Shown piece by piece: positions 1 to 11,859 of a stretch of DNA of 64,000 nucleotides. The stretch lies in NCBI GenBank assembly GCA_020698575.1, contig CM036250.1, forward strand, positions 29,215,500 to 29,279,499, in the 5' to 3' direction. A program made the translations under genes and the position numbers. Below the pieces are notes generated by a model, which saw only the letters and a list, made by a program, of their open reading frames with translations, made no database searches and had not been told where the DNA came from. This DNA is from Bostrychus sinensis (taxonomy: Eukaryota > Chordata > Actinopteri > Gobiiformes > Eleotridae). Position 1 is the first letter of the stretch. Every line of letters begins with the position of its first letter.

Positions 1-243
1 ATCAAAGTTACGTTGATTTTGCTCGAGAAAAAAAAAAGAATACCAACAAAGTATACAAAGAACTAATGAAACTAAGGCGATGGTTGCGGCTGCAGCACCA
101 AGGACCCACTGGCCACAGAATGAAGGCAGCTCCGGCCTTTTATACCCAGCTCTCACCCAGGTGTGGCTGATGAGCTGGCAGGACTGGTGGGTGGAGACAA
201 GGAAAAACATAAAAAAACACACTACAGCACAAAGGCTGTAACA
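1..243 (-). mobile_element. LTR-like fragment cut by the window edge
   Basis: Read on the minus strand this begins TGTTACAGCC at 243, has a good TATA box (GGGTATAAAAGGCC, complement of 134-147) and runs into an A/T-rich end. The terminus resembles the solo LTR at 20907-21309, which also ends GTAACA on the plus strand and has the same ggcctttat / caggtgt arrangement. It abuts the LINE remnant at 244, so it probably inserted into that LINE. The other end lies outside the window, so no target duplication can be tested. Confidence 0.45.
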
Positions 244-864
244 ATCTGCTTAAAGCTGATGTTGTCTCCTATTTAGACCCGCTTCAATTTGCTTACAGGT
301 GCAGCCGAAGCACAGAGGATGCTGTTGCTAGTATGACACATCTTATCTCTAAACATCTGGAGAACCCTAAGGCTTATGCCAGGGTGTTATTTGTAGATTT
401 TTCCTCCACCTTCAATACAGTTCAGCCTCGTTTACTTGTTCAGATGCTGCTCAACATGAATGTCAATCCATTTATTATAAAACTGTTGTACTCGTTTCTA
501 ACTAACAGGCCTCAGCTCTGTCTCAGGTCAAATTCTGTAGCACTGGCATTCCACAGGGCTGTGTTAGCTCTCCTTTTCTTTACACCTTGTACACCAACAA
601 CTGTAGGAGCAGTCAGCTGAACAATCACATTATCAAATTCTCTGATGACAGTTATTTTAAGTTTGTTGCATAAAGACAACTCTCCCTCAGTGTACATGGA
701 TGAAATCTCCTCCTTTAAAGACTGGTGTGACCGCCACCACCTCATCTTTAATGTGAAGAAAACTAAAGAGGTCTTCTTTGACCCAAGAGAAATGAGGAAA
801 CATGAGCCTGTTACTCTCAACAACAGCTGCATTGACATTGTCACCTCTTTCAAATACCTGGGAA
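244..864 (+). pseudogene. LINE reverse transcriptase remnant, 5' part (CR1/L2/Rex1-like)
   Basis: Decayed non-LTR retrotransposon reverse transcriptase. Conceptual translation gives LDPLQFAYRCSRSTEDAV, then motif A (VLFVDFSSTFNTVQPRLL, near 388-435), a degraded motif B (GCVSSP-like near 558) and a catalytic box read as FSDDS near 637-652. The next segment contains DWCDRHHLIFNVKKTKEVFF, typical of the region after the active site in this LINE group. A frameshift and stop near 670 separate the two open stretches, so it is dead. The frame is interrupted after FKYLG at 864 by an inserted DNA transposon and resumes at 3682. The element is 5'-truncated. Confidence 0.82.
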
Positions 865-2004
865 CAGGGCTGGACTGGGACAAAAAAACGGGTCAGGCAT
901 TTTTGGCTTAGACAGGCCACTCACAATTACCTGAGCACAACCTACTACTAATTTATGTATGTCCTCCCTGGCTGCTTACCTGCTGTGCTACACTTCCCCT
1001 GGGGTTCCCTTTCAAAAATCCCTGGCTGCTCCTCTCCCTGTCTGCTGCTGCTGCTGGCTTCACCTTCAACCTGCACCGTCACAGAGGACGTGGGGGCTAC
1101 AGCAGCCCCACCAGTGAATAAGTCTGTGATTTTGGCACATGTCTGCTGTGAGATTCTTTAAATTATTTTCTCGCAACCTCTCCGCACCCCCTTTCCACTT
1201 TGATTTCTCCATTTTTCCACGCTCAACACTATGGAAACTGGCGGGAGTCCGGAACGCCCCTAAAGCACGGCACGGGTGCCTAATGTGAGTGCTCCGAACC
1301 GCGCCCAGGCGCGGTACGCTTCAGGACTTTGGCACGGTTGGTGGGCCACGGCGCGGTGCGGTTGCTCATGCATGCGCGCACGGCTACTACAGCTCTGTCA
1401 TGTACGCAACTGTTCTTATCTCAGTAAAAAGTGAATAAACTCCATTATCAACACTCGCAGCAACGCCACTGACTTGCGCTCACCTTTAGGAAGAAGAGAA
1501 CAGACAGCGGCAGTAGTTTTGAAGCCTCTCATTGCGGTGCCTTCGCTGCTCCTCGTATGTGGTTTATTCCAAAACCTGTGACAGAAGACCGCGTCTCACG
1601 AACGAGACTCAAAGCAGAATCACAATAGCACAGATACTTCATGCCGCTGGTCTCACAGTTTTCCACTACACCGGCTTTAAAAGTGTTAGCGGCTCGCTTG
1701 ACTTGTAAACAAACCGCGCACCACGATGACGTAGCAGTCTGTCGCCCTCAGAGCTGATGACGTAACCAGGCCACGGCACGGATCGTTTGTGCAGGTGAGA
1801 GTGCGGGCCGGTGTTCTGTCGAGATGTGCTGCCCGTAGCGCAAATCGACAGCTCCGCCTATCGATTCATGCTACATTGTCAAAAAGTGCTACCGATTAGG
1901 GTGAACTTTATTTTACTTAAGAAATAACTAAAATAGATTAGATAGATTATTTGGATACTTTATTGATCCCGACTATAGCATATTGATCCTAACTGATCCT
2001 GACC

Positions 2005-2200
2005 ATAGCATAGGTACTGGACAGGTAAATTTCTTCATCAAATGATGCTCCTACTGTAATAAAATGCCATGAAAACACCAGTATATACTTACTATGATAT
2101 TGGCATAGGTAGCATAACTCGACAGATACATTTCTTTATCAAATGATGCTCCTATTGCAATAAAATGCAATAGAGAACCTGTACACATTCATAACTCATC
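2005..2200. repeat. Two-copy internal duplication, period about 101 bp
   Basis: The stretch TCAAATGATGCTCCTA occurs near 2038 and again near 2139, each followed by a similar AATAAAATGC segment. The similarity extends upstream to GCATAGG in both copies. This is a diverged local duplication inside the hAT-like element. Confidence 0.7.
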
Positions 2201-2382
2201 CAACAGACCCATCTTCTACACTGGCTGTTTTACACTCTCTCACATCGACATCATTTAATAACACGCTGATGATCTTTATTAGATTTGCATTTACCATTTT
2301 CACATTTTCATATTTACACTTTGCAATACATGTCCCAGCAATTCAAGAATACTCATTTTATTAGGTATACTTCCGAACTGCA

Positions 2383-2515
2383 AACCAGGAGGCAGCGGGC
2401 AGAAGGCAAGGTCAGGCAGGCAGGGGTCAGATACCAGGACAGCAGTCAACGGGGCAGACAAACCAGGAGGCAGCGGGCGGAAGGCGAGGTCAGGCAGGCA
2501 AAGGTCAGGGGAAGA
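2383..2515. repeat. Two-copy minisatellite, period 78 bp
   Basis: AACCAGGAGGCAGCGGGC occurs at 2383 and 2461, both followed by a gaaggc / aggtcaggcaggca segment. Purine-rich frames crossing it are low-complexity and not convincing genes. Confidence 0.75.
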
Positions 2516-3681
2516 AAAGGTGGGGGTCCAATAGACACAATATATAAAGTGGAGAGCTCGGCACAAGGCACAAGACAATCTGGCACTAGGGTGGGAAGAA
2601 GAAGAACACAGGGTTAATATACTGTGGTGGTAATTCTAGGGTGTAAACAGTTGTGCAGGGCAGGAGTGGTTTGGAGTGAATGAGGTGACTCTAATATGGT
2701 AATTGTGACACATGTATAAAATAAACAAATTGCTGTAAGATTACACACTTCTGATAGCTATAGATGATATAGTATGTACCCACTATAATAAAAAAGCGCA
2801 TAAGTAAGTTACATAAATGTGCATGGAAATATAAGTTATATAATGCCTAACACAAGAGGACAGTTCAATCATGGCATAAGTTTAAAACGTGTGGGCAGTG
2901 GACGGTGAATCGAACAGTAGCTTCTTCATATTTTTATAATCTAATGTCGGTACTAATGCAACTTGGCCAGTATTAAAAATTAAAATTAAAAGTGTTTAAA
3001 ACGTTGCCACTCACATGCTAAATGTTTGTGTCAAGGGCTGAGAATCTATGCCACGATATGGTCCTTTCTCGAGTTAAAAATAGACATTGAACGCCATGAC
3101 ATTTAAGTGCTTAAGAGATAGAGCACTTATGCTGTTTTTTTATTTATTTACCATTCATTTTGAAAAAAGACAGTGATATTGTGATAGACAGTTCATGCTT
3201 TGATTTATATATCTCGATTTGCATCCACTAGATTCTAAGTCCTCGATATAATATAGCATTTTCGACATCACGTTATACCTATAACCTAACATAATTATTT
3301 TGTTGAATCAATGGTGTGTACGTGCAAATATTTACACGTTAAAGGGCTAAATAAACCAGTATAGTCTTTGGACAACACTTACATGAAAGTTTTCCTTCTG
3401 TCAAGTAGCTCAATTCGATGGACGAGAGGGAAAAAAGCGGTTTCTGAGTCATGGGCATGCGCAGAAGTGCGAGGGAGCGCAACTCGACGAGTAGCTCAGA
3501 TCAACAGGACACCAGCGGGGGACTTAGACCCCTCCCCAGTCGTACCTGGGCACAGCACGGTTCGAATGGCCCTAGTGTGAGTGCGCCCTAACTTAAAATA
3601 AGAAAATGGAAAAAAAAAAAAAGGTGGACCATCAGGCCACCGGGATTTTGCCCGGTATGCCAGCTTATTAGTCCACCCCTG

Positions 3682-4384
3682 CCTGGGAGTGTATGTGGAC
3701 TGTCAGCTAAACTGGTCTGCACACATGAACTTTCTCTGTGGCTGTCTGGCCCAAAGACTGTACTTTCTTCGCAGATTGAAGCTCTTTGGTGTCAGCACAA
3801 AAGTAATGTGGACTTTTTACACAGCGGTGCTTGAGAGCATCATCAGATATGGCATTTCTGTCTGGTTTGGTCAGCTGACTGTTCAACACAAAACCAAACT
3901 CATTAACATTTAAAACTGCAAGATCATAGGCACTTGTGAAATGCCATCTTTACAGTTCATTTATGAGAGCTCTGTAGCCCGTTTGGCTTACAGAATCATC
4001 AATGACAGTTCACACATCTTGTATTCTGAGTTTGAGCTGCTTCTCTCTAGGAGGCGCTACAGAGCAGTTAAACACAGAACCAATAGATTTAAAACCTCTT
4101 TTATTCCTACATCTATTTCTCTGCTGAACAAACAAAAACAGCAGCTCTGATTTTAACTGCACTCAGGATGAAGAGTCTCTGTGTATGTCATTGTATTTAT
4201 TATGTGTTTATGTGTAGCTTTCTGCACTACCCTTTATCCGTTCATTTTAACATTTGTCTTATGTTTTATGTCTTTCATGTCTATTGTATTTATTGTGTGA
4301 CACTGGCTGCTGCGTTGCATTTCAGCCCAAAACAAATTTCCCTTTAGGACAGTAACGTTGATTCTGATTCTGATTCTGACCCTG
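3682..4384 (+). pseudogene. LINE reverse transcriptase C-terminus and 3' tail (same copy as 244-864)
   Basis: The frame resumes after the inserted transposon as LGVYVDCQLNWSAHMNFL, continues with LYFLRRLKLFGV and LESIIRYGISVWFG, hits a stop at about 3911, and goes on with FIYESSVARLAYRIIND and RRRYRAVKHRTNRFKTSFIP. This is the conserved C-terminal region of CR1/L2/Rex1-like reverse transcriptases, followed by a short 3' untranslated region. The 3' terminus is a short tandem GATTCT tail (about 4360-4380), the usual way such LINEs end. The copy is a 5'-truncated, frame-broken pseudogene. Confidence 0.82.
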
Positions 4385-6815
4385 AGTGAAAATATAATGT
4401 GTGTGTAAGTTTGCTTCAAGTCACAGCAGCAGAGTGGGTTTCCAACGTCCAGCTTTGGCAGTGACCTGGCTGTTGTCAGTGGCTCAAACAGGGCAGCGGT
4501 TCCTCATACAGGTCCCCAATATTTGTAGTTTTAGTCCATAGTGTATTGTGTCCTGAGTTATCTGGCTGCTAAATGCTTATTTGTCTGCATCTCCTCATGT
4601 CTGCTGCACGTAGCCATGTTTGTTTTTGGGCCTGTATAAATGTGTTGCTGAGTTGTGTTGATACAATTTATGAATGAAATATCTAAACAGAAAATCCACA
4701 AATTTTGAACCTGATCCTTTTGTGTTAACAAGTGGGTCTACAACCACACCATAATAGTCTTATGGCTTAATCCTAAACCTACTGACAACAATCACCCCTG
4801 TGTGCTTGAATAATATCAACACTTTTTGACGCTATGATGAAGAAATAAGTACTGACTAAGAAGCCTTTGAACTTTGTGCCAGATTTAGTTTCATGTCGAT
4901 AGGCCCAGTACTTGCAGATATATTAACCATAAACCACACCAAGACATCTGCATTTTGAATATTTAGCAGTAGATTATACCATAGAATTCAACTATAGGTT
5001 CTTTAGAATTCTATGACATCTGGGAGCACAACCTATGGAGTATACAGTATATACTACAGTACATTTAGAGATCTTATTAGGAAACACTGTGCCTCACCAG
5101 CCATCAACCTCACAGCATGTCACTCTAGAGTGGCCTATTATAGCCACACCACACAAGATCTTCACACAAAGGGCCGAAAAGCCTGAAATGGCTGCTCTTT
5201 GAAATTAAAAGCACTTGGGTATTTTGCAAATGTCAACACAAATGTGGCATATTCAATATTTACTATTAGTTTAGTGTCACTTTTCAGCCCAAGTACCCAA
5301 ATGCAATGCGTACTTCAGCGACTTTGAGTAAGACCATGCTTTCCTTCCCAGATAGACAAAACCAAACATGAGAATCTCTGGATAAGTGGTACTTCGAAGC
5401 AGGTTATCAACTCTCTGAGTCAACCCTAGGTTTCTCTATGGAGCTGTGAGCACATTCACTAAACGACCAGTCATGTCAACATCACAGAGACAGTTAATAT
5501 GAATGCAATCTGAAGACTACACTAGATCTAACTTTGGTCACTCGTTTCTGATTGACAGTGCTGTAAAACTGCTGTAAAATCTGATGAGACTGTCACAAAA
5601 TGATGTGTTTGTGTAGGGTCGGACAAAAGGCCATTGTCTCCACCAAGGCTAAACTAATTTTAAAAAATATATGCAGTCCTATTCATACATTTGCTTAGAG
5701 TTTGGGTATAAACGCTTTTACAAAATCATATGTCTTTATGATGATTTCTTGCAGACCATTTGGTGCTGCTGGCACACAGACCACACTTCAAGAATCACTG
5801 CCATGCACTGAACAGCGCACAGGCCTATACCAGGAAGTCCAAAAACTAAGAACCAGACATGGAATAAGTGTGCAACAGTTGACTTTTTAATATTTTAATC
5901 ATTATCACCATGGGGACTGTGGGAAGCGAAACACGGCGCAGGTGTGGTAACGTGGTAAATTACTATCAGAAACTATTGGGAAGAAGAAGCCACTGTCCAA
6001 CCTTAGGAGGGCAGCACTCAGATGGTTTTCCATTTTTCACCACCAAATGTGAATTTAAAAGTTTTCTACTAAACCACCAACTATAACTATAACGACTATA
6101 ACCAGTGAGCTGTACCACAGCACAAACCCACAATTTAAACCAAAAGCAGCAGCAGCTGGGAGGCAGAGGGAGAAATTTAATGTAATTTGCGATGCAGCAA
6201 TTTTAGAAGAACAACATGAAAAAGGAGAATGCATGAAGGTCAGTGGCCACAGCTTTGTGTTTAGACGCTGAGATCAACACAAGGAGCTTAGCAGCAGCCG
6301 CTCTGACGTCATCAGTGTAAATTGACGCCTTTAAACAGCCGCACATATTGATCTGCTTCTGGTGTAAATTTGGAGTCAAGCCCTGTTTATACAGCTTATC
6401 TGCTTAAAGTGGTTTATGGTTGAGTTACACTTTCTAATAAAATCCTTGATCATAGTCTGTTGTAGCCTATATCTTGTTTGCCATCAAAATGAGAGTCTGT
6501 TTTTAGTAATTAACCCAGTTTTATATGAGGTCTTATTGGGCAAAGGATTAGTTTGTCCAAATATTTTATAAGTGAATGTGATTTCCTGTTGCTGTGTCCA
6601 CTCAATTACTGAAGTCAACATCAGGGTGAGTGCTGCTATAAATTAATATTACTCTGTTGAAATGATGCCCTAAAAGCAAATGAGCAAGCTGCCTCAATTT
6701 ATTCATATAAAGTTACTGGCTTGACTTTATTTGGGATATTTAAGGGTATATAAAATTGGAAACTGTCAGAAAGGGAAAAGGGGTAGAAGAAAAACATACA
6801 AAACCTGCAATACAC
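4385..6815. other. Unassigned intergenic DNA
   Basis: No gene, RNA or intact transposon is recognised. Frames are short and lack family motifs. The block around 5370-5470 (gcaggttatcaactctctgagtcaac style) resembles dispersed fish repeat material but is too decayed to assign. Confidence 0.5.
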
Positions 6816-6817
6816 AA

Positions 6818-6938
6818 TCAGGCATAACATTATGACCACTGACAGGTGAAGGGAATACCACAGATTATCTTTTTATCGTGGCATTAGGCATTATGACCAC
6901 CATCAGTAGTAGCAGGTGGTCATAATGTTATGGCTGAT
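6818..6938. mobile_element. Short Tc1/mariner-like MITE
   Basis: Near-perfect inverted ends: CATAACATTATGACCAC at 6823 and GTGGTCATAATGTTATG ending at 6933, with an outer ATCA/TGAT match. The roughly 120-bp element has lost its transposase. The same terminal sequence family precedes a transposase fragment at 62097. Confidence 0.75.
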
Positions 6939-7339
6939 CAAAGGATGCTGAAGATACAAGGATACAGAATGACTCAGTCTGAGCAATATCCCACGACTAT
7001 AAAGTCTTGGCTGATAAAGTGTCGTAAAAACACTGATATCAGGGTCCGTTTTGTGCTGCAGTTTCTTGACATTTGCAGAAAGTGGAGATGGATGTATGGG
7101 GGAGTTCAGCCCTGGAGATGTGATGGTGCAAACGCAAAGACAATTTCATGTTCGGCCTCTGACAGATGGTTCAATACAGGCTTCAGAACAAAACAACCAT
7201 CCTTTTCTCTGTTAAGACCTTCAAACTTGTCTGCAAACTTAGAGGAGATGGTTTCATTCAATATATCAGAGTGCATATTTTCTAACATTGTTATTTTCAC
7301 AGTTTTTGTGTCTGTGGTTACTTCACTTCTTTGTTAAAG

Positions 7340-7530
7340 TAAAGTGCATAGGGTTTAACTCCCTGATGTGGAGCTAAACTCAAGTCAAGATAAATGGACA
7401 GGGTTGCTTCAGGAAGAGCATCCAGTGTAAAATCCTGCTGAAATACCAGTCGGAATTATCTGCTGTGATGACCCCTGAAGGAAAGGTGCTGTAAATCTGG
7501 ACTGAGCCTGACAAGCACTTAAAGCTGAAC
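7340..7530 (+). mobile_element. Decayed SINE-like repeat (ggataaatgga type)
   Basis: A degraded tRNA-like B-box region (gggtttaactccctgatgtgg) is followed by ataaatggacagggttgcttcaggaagagcatcc. Related segments occur near 36615, 51790 and 58738, so this is an interspersed family. No coding capacity. Confidence 0.5.
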
Positions 7531-7825
7531 TACCCAATTTTGCTAATGCTGCCTTGGGTGCTGTTCCAATAAAACTGCATTTCCAACCCCACCAATCATC
7601 ATCAACGACAGTAAAGTTACCTTCCAGCTTTTTATTTCACTAACAAATGTTAAAGTCAATCAATTTGCCACATCAAATACTAAAAAATGACATAAAACTT
7701 GAATTTGGAGCACACCTTAACCCGGGGTGACCAAAGTGTGGCCAGACCTTCAAGGGGTTATATTAGGCCCGTGGTGGGGTACAGTGATTTGTAAGGGACA
7801 TCTCTGATTCTATTATGCAGGAAAT

Positions 7826-7872
7826 ACTGGTAGCTTCCAGTCACCTGCGATCCCTAATGGGAATAAGTGGAA
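7826..7872 (-). repeat. Fragment of a dispersed fish repeat
   Basis: The complement reads CCACTTATTCCCATTAGGGA followed by tcgcaggtgactgg, matching the better-preserved copy at 15591-15772. Other copies are at 16025-16110 (minus) and 47262-47400 (plus). Confidence 0.55.
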
Positions 7873-7876
7873 GAAG

Positions 7877-8430
7877 ATGAATGAATGAATGGATTTATAA
7901 AGCACTTTTCATTCTAAAGAATCTCAGAATGCTACAGGTCTCTAAAAAAAACATACATCAGCAAGATAATAAAATCACTAAACAGTCAGCAAGTAAAAGC
8001 CTTTCTGAATAGGAAGGTCTTGAGTTCAGCGTTAAAAGCGCCCTAGCTCTTGGTTTCTCTCAGCTGGATGGGAAGGCTGTTCCAGAGTCCTGGTGCCACC
8101 GAGCAGAAGGCTCTGACCCCCACTGTACGAAGTCCGGTGAAGGGGACCTGAAGGAGCAGGCTGCCAGATGATCTGAGGGTGCGGTGGACGACTGCAGGGA
8201 GATGAGTTCTTGTAGATATGATGGTGTGTGGCCGGTGACGCATTTGTGTGTGAGCAGCAGGATTTTGTATTTTATTTGGAATGAGACAGGGAGCCAGCGA
8301 AATGAGACTAAGATGGGGGGGTGATATGATTGTACTTGCATGCTCGCATTAGGATTCTGGCCATGCTGTGTTGAATATACTGTAATTTGTGAATCACACT
8401 TGTTCCCCGTCTTGCTAAATGTCACATTTT
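7877..8430 (-). pseudogene. LINE C-terminal fragment (L2-like), minus strand
   Basis: On the minus strand, overlapping frames give FRWLPVSFQIKYKILLLTHK and TPSYLQELISL, then LRSSGSLLLQVP and RAFCSVAPGLWNSLPIQLRE. This is the conserved C-terminal signature of fish L2-type LINE reverse transcriptases. One frameshift (near 8160) separates the parts. The 3' end follows as a gctttataaat motif and an ATTC-type tetranucleotide tail at 7877-7892. The copy is 5'-truncated and inactive. Confidence 0.8.
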
Positions 8431-8654
8431 GCATTGTACATTTGTTTTAGCTCTGTTTCTCTGTTTAATAAGATGTGCTCTCTTTTAGAACGTAAAAACT
8501 TTGTATATGTACTGAAAATGTCTTCTTTTGGGGCGCTATTACTTTCACTTCAGAAATCGCTCGAATTAGGTGGCTGCTGCTTTAAGGCCCATACTGTTTA
8601 GACAATCTCTGAGCGCTTGTACTAACCAGTGGGGGGGTCAATCTAAATTGCCTG

Positions 8655-8735
8655 ACTAAAACAAAATACAACTTCAGGTATGTTTTTAAGGTGGAAACAT
8701 AATAACATAGTGAAAAGCTAAAAAAAAGAAATCAA
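8655..8735 (+). repeat. 3' fragment of the GGTCCCATATTATGC MITE family
   Basis: The segment aaacaaaatacaacttcaggtatgtttttaaggtg matches the right-hand part of the copies at 40635-41132 and 62490-62963. Only this end is recognisable. Confidence 0.45.
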
Positions 8736-9661
8736 CTTAGCAGAACAGGGGACCTTTCATTACCTGTTTAGACCTGAGTGCCCCTAAAAGAAGACCTACT
8801 GTACCACCAGGTGAATCTGCACCACCCATTGAGAAGCACTGTTTTATAAAGTAGATTAGACTAGGATACAAATTGGGCTGTGGAGAGGAAGGCGTGCCAA
8901 AACCAGACGAGGTTAGTCAATCGTGGAGAGGGGGGTAAAATAAAAGTAGTTCTGGCATGCATTACATTTTATTCTGTCTAAGCCTGTGTTTATGTCCATG
9001 TTTGGTTGCAGCTGTTCTGTTTGTGTTGTTTACGCAGACAAATTAGAATTTAGTCATGCAGAAGGAGCAAAATCAAAAAAAGTTTGCTTTCAAATTGAGG
9101 TCTGGCTCAAATTGACACCAAAACAAGTGCCAAAAAAACTAGAAGAATGTGGCAAAAGGCATGAATAAATTACCTGACTCGGTCCCAAAAATTGATAGAA
9201 CGTGAGCACTGCACAGCCTGTGGCAAAACACAGAGGTAACAGCAGATGCCTTATTTCGAATTTTGTGGGAAATCAACTAAACCAGGCATTCACAACCTCC
9301 ACCTGCATTTGTTTGATTAAAAAAATTAACATTTCCAATCATTATCCACGCACTCTCTACTTACAGCGCCATCTAGTGTGTCTCCTGAGAATCAATCTGT
9401 TGTGTTGATTGCTGAAGTATAACTGTGACTCAGAAGTAGAATGGATTGTAAAGTGAATAGTTAAGGTGAATAGATGCTTCTGTGTTTGTGGCACAATCTG
9501 AAACAAGCTATAATAATTGAAAAAAGAAAATTATTATGGGATTTCTACCCATAATGCAGTTTGTTTTTGCCTTTCTGGTAATATCTAGTAATGAAACTTC
9601 AGATTGTTATTCCTCACTTATAAGAGCGCTCTGTGGTGCAATTGATTGAGCATTTACCTGG

Positions 9662-10799
9662 AGGTGCACTGTAACAAAATACATTTATTAGAGAATGTAC
9701 TTAGGTTGAGTAGTATTTTGGGGAAAATGTATTACTTTTACTCCTCTACATTTTAAAAATAAAAATATTTTTTTAATCCACTACATTTCTATGAAGGCTC
9801 TAATTATTCATGCAGGAAAAATTGTCTCACAACCGAAAGACACTTGATCGTGTTCAATTAGTTTATTGTTGGAGTGTTGTTTGTTCCACTTACGCACCGT
9901 AAAGACACACAGTAGGTGGTAGTATGCCTCTTTAAATGCTGGTTGTGAACCAGCAAGAAGAAAGAGGTTTGTCTTGTGTTGCCGTACAGGTACTTTGCAC
10001 ATTCTTCTAAAGTTGACTTTGTCTTTTACCATAGTTGGTACCTCTTTCAGTTCTGGTTCATCCTGGTTTAGTCCTTGTCTAGTCTTTGTTTTGTCCTGGT
10101 TAAATATCGCTAACACAAGTCCTAGGTTAGACCGGATTTGCCCTGGTTTCATTTCAGGTTAGCGTTGTTAGACATGTCAAAGTCAGAGCAGTTTAGTCTG
10201 CAAATCTGTGAATTAAATGTAGCACATATTTCACACAATTATTGTTGACTGCACTGCATTTTTAAAAAATGATAAAATGATAAAAAATGAGCTCCCCCCT
10301 ACATTTGGGAGTAAAGCACTATCGTAAATACTCACAAAGCTTTACTTTTGTTTTCCCCTCTGTAAATCTGTACAGTTTTTTTCTGCCATTTGGCCGCTCT
10401 GCCGTGACAAAAATTGAGAAATAAAGGCATTGCTAGCTTGTTGTTTTGCTAACCCATGATGTGCCACTTTCATGCGAGACACGGCACGCAGACTTTGGTC
10501 ACACCGGTTTGATGACGCACATATCAACAAGTGTCTTTTTTGTCCCAGAGGTGGCAGGGGGAGATGATTCACCCCATAACAACTGATTTAACCATCACCC
10601 AGACTCTGAAACTTTTTATATAAGGTAAAAAAGCTATTCCACTTCAAGTCTTTTGATCACATGTTGTCGTATTTGTGAAAGCACATACTCCTGTACTTTA
10701 ACTCAAGTAATAATTTGACTGAGTGACTTTTACTTGTACTGGAGTAGTGTTTGAAAAGGAGGACTCAAATAATGAAGTTGAGCACTTTGTCCACCACTG
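9662..10799. mobile_element. hAT-like non-autonomous element of the AAGTAC type
   Basis: The right end, read as complement, begins CAGTGGTGGACAAAGTGC (ending 10799) and is preceded by the characteristic acttttacttgtactggagtag stretch. The left side carries gtagtattttggggaaaatgtattacttttactcctctacattt. These match a fish hAT-like family with many AAGTA/TACTT motifs. The left terminus is poorly defined and no clear target duplication was found. Confidence 0.5.
10035..10165 (-). repeat. Degenerate CTGGTTTAG minisatellite block
   Basis: Repeated gtt(c/t)tggttcatcctggtttagtcc units are the complement of the AAACCAGGACT units found elsewhere (for example 16900-17330). It lies inside the 9662-10799 element. 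Confidence 0.5.
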
Positions 10800-11083
10800 C
10801 ATTTACTTACAGATGGAGTAACCAATCAGAGAAACAAAGGGCAGGACATAAGCTGTGACCCAAACAAACCGGTGGATTCTTTACAGTTTTACCATAAAAA
10901 AACAGCATATTATGAGCAGCACTGTACTTATTTATGAACGGGGACAGCAGCAGAAGTCAGTTGTACAAAGACTTGTGGAGAAGGTGGGTTTGCTTGAATG
11001 TAGGTCGTTACGTGGGATGTCAGCGGGACTTTACTGTTGTTAAAATAGAAACAAGACGAAGATAAAAATCACTGCTTCTGACA

Positions 11084-11165
11084 GGTTGCCCCAGTGGCAT
11101 AGGAAGGATGGGTCAAATGCAGAGAAAGAAATATTCCTCTGGGGACAAAAGAAACTGATTTCTAT
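11084..11165 (+). repeat. Fragment of SINE family B 3' region
   Basis: The stretch ggttgccccagtggcat, then ggatgggtcaaatgcagagaa and a ctggggacaaa tail, is the reverse complement of sequence in the copies at 43563-43895 and 60870-61183. Confidence 0.5.
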
Positions 11166-11404
11166 AGAGAACTCCAAATTCATATACAAATTCACTTTGT
11201 ACTTATTATTTCAGGCATATGAGTCATGTGGGAATACAAAATGAGCAATAAAACTGGTATGCTGTAAATTTCTAAATGAGAAAATGCTGTCTTGAATTTA
11301 GATGAAATAAGTCTGGAACATAATTTCTTAAAATACATAATTAATAACCCAGATGACTGCAATGGATGGGACCTCAGCGACCAGTGTGGTGCACACAGCT
11401 GTTG

Positions 11405-11412
11405 TATAAATA
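11405..11412 (+). promoter_or_regulatory. Candidate TATA box (TATAAATA) for npbwr2
   Basis: TATAAATA lies about 30 bp before a GA-rich stretch and a possible first exon that ends at a splice donor at 11586. It is the best TATA match in the 3 kb upstream of the npbwr2 coding exon. Assignment to npbwr2 is inference from position. Confidence 0.3.
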
Positions 11413-11434
11413 AAGCCTTCCCTTTGATCGAATG

Positions 11435-11586
11435 TGCAACAGAGAGAGAGGAGAGGAGGATAGAGAGAAAGAGAGAGAGAGAAAGAGGAGAGAGGGAGAG
11501 AGCGTAGGTTAGTGCCGGGAGAGAAGTCTGTGTCTTCAGTGGAGCAGGAGCACTGGACCAGCAACAGCAGCAGCACACATCCAGGG
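11435..11586 (+). other. Candidate npbwr2 non-coding exon 1
   Basis: It starts about 25-30 bp after the candidate TATA box, contains a purine-rich microsatellite, and ends at CCAGGG|GTAAAG, a good donor. No conserved coding frame is seen. Together with the acceptor at 13143 it would give a spliced 5' untranslated region. RNA evidence is needed, so confidence is low. Confidence 0.3.
11445..11508. repeat. GA-rich microsatellite
   Basis: Interrupted (GA)n / (GAGA)n purine tract. It yields spurious R/E-rich frames. Confidence 0.85.
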
Positions 11587-11859
11587 GTAAAGAATCCGTT
11601 TATACCAATCTTCTCAAGTCCATTTTGGCTCAGTAGTTACTGCTACATTGTGATTTTATAATACTTTTATTTCATTCTAAAATACTAGAGTTAATATGTT
11701 GCTTGTGCCTAACTTAGATAAAATTTAACATTAGAATTTAATCTAACTTATGAGTATTTATACTAAGTTCTATGTACAAGTAATTTTGTGCATTTCTGAG
11801 TGATTTTCATTGTTTAATATGGTTAGGAGTCTAAGATACTACTTTATGAGATATATATG

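Larger units (their letters stand above)
865..3681. mobile_element. Non-autonomous hAT-like DNA transposon (2.8 kb) inserted in the LINE
   Basis: The left end CAGGGCTGGACT (865) and the complement of the right end, CAGGGGTGGACT (ending 3681), match at 11 of 12 positions as terminal inverted repeats. The flanks are CCTGGGAA (857-864) and CCTGGGAG (3682-3689), an 8-bp target duplication with one change, the hallmark length for hAT. Removing the element and one copy of the duplication restores the LINE reading frame exactly. No transposase-like frame is visible inside, so it is non-autonomous. It contains internal duplications (separate entries) and GC-rich blocks near 1250-1380 and 3440-3580 that may be further nested repeats. 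Confidence 0.75.

Noticed and set aside
6930..7337. 135-codon open frame
   Set aside because: Starts inside the terminal repeat of a Tc1-like MITE, has no recognisable domain and no conserved splice context.
11292..11578. Frames rich in R/E (plus) or L/S (minus)
   Set aside because: Caused by the GA-rich microsatellite in the putative npbwr2 leader.
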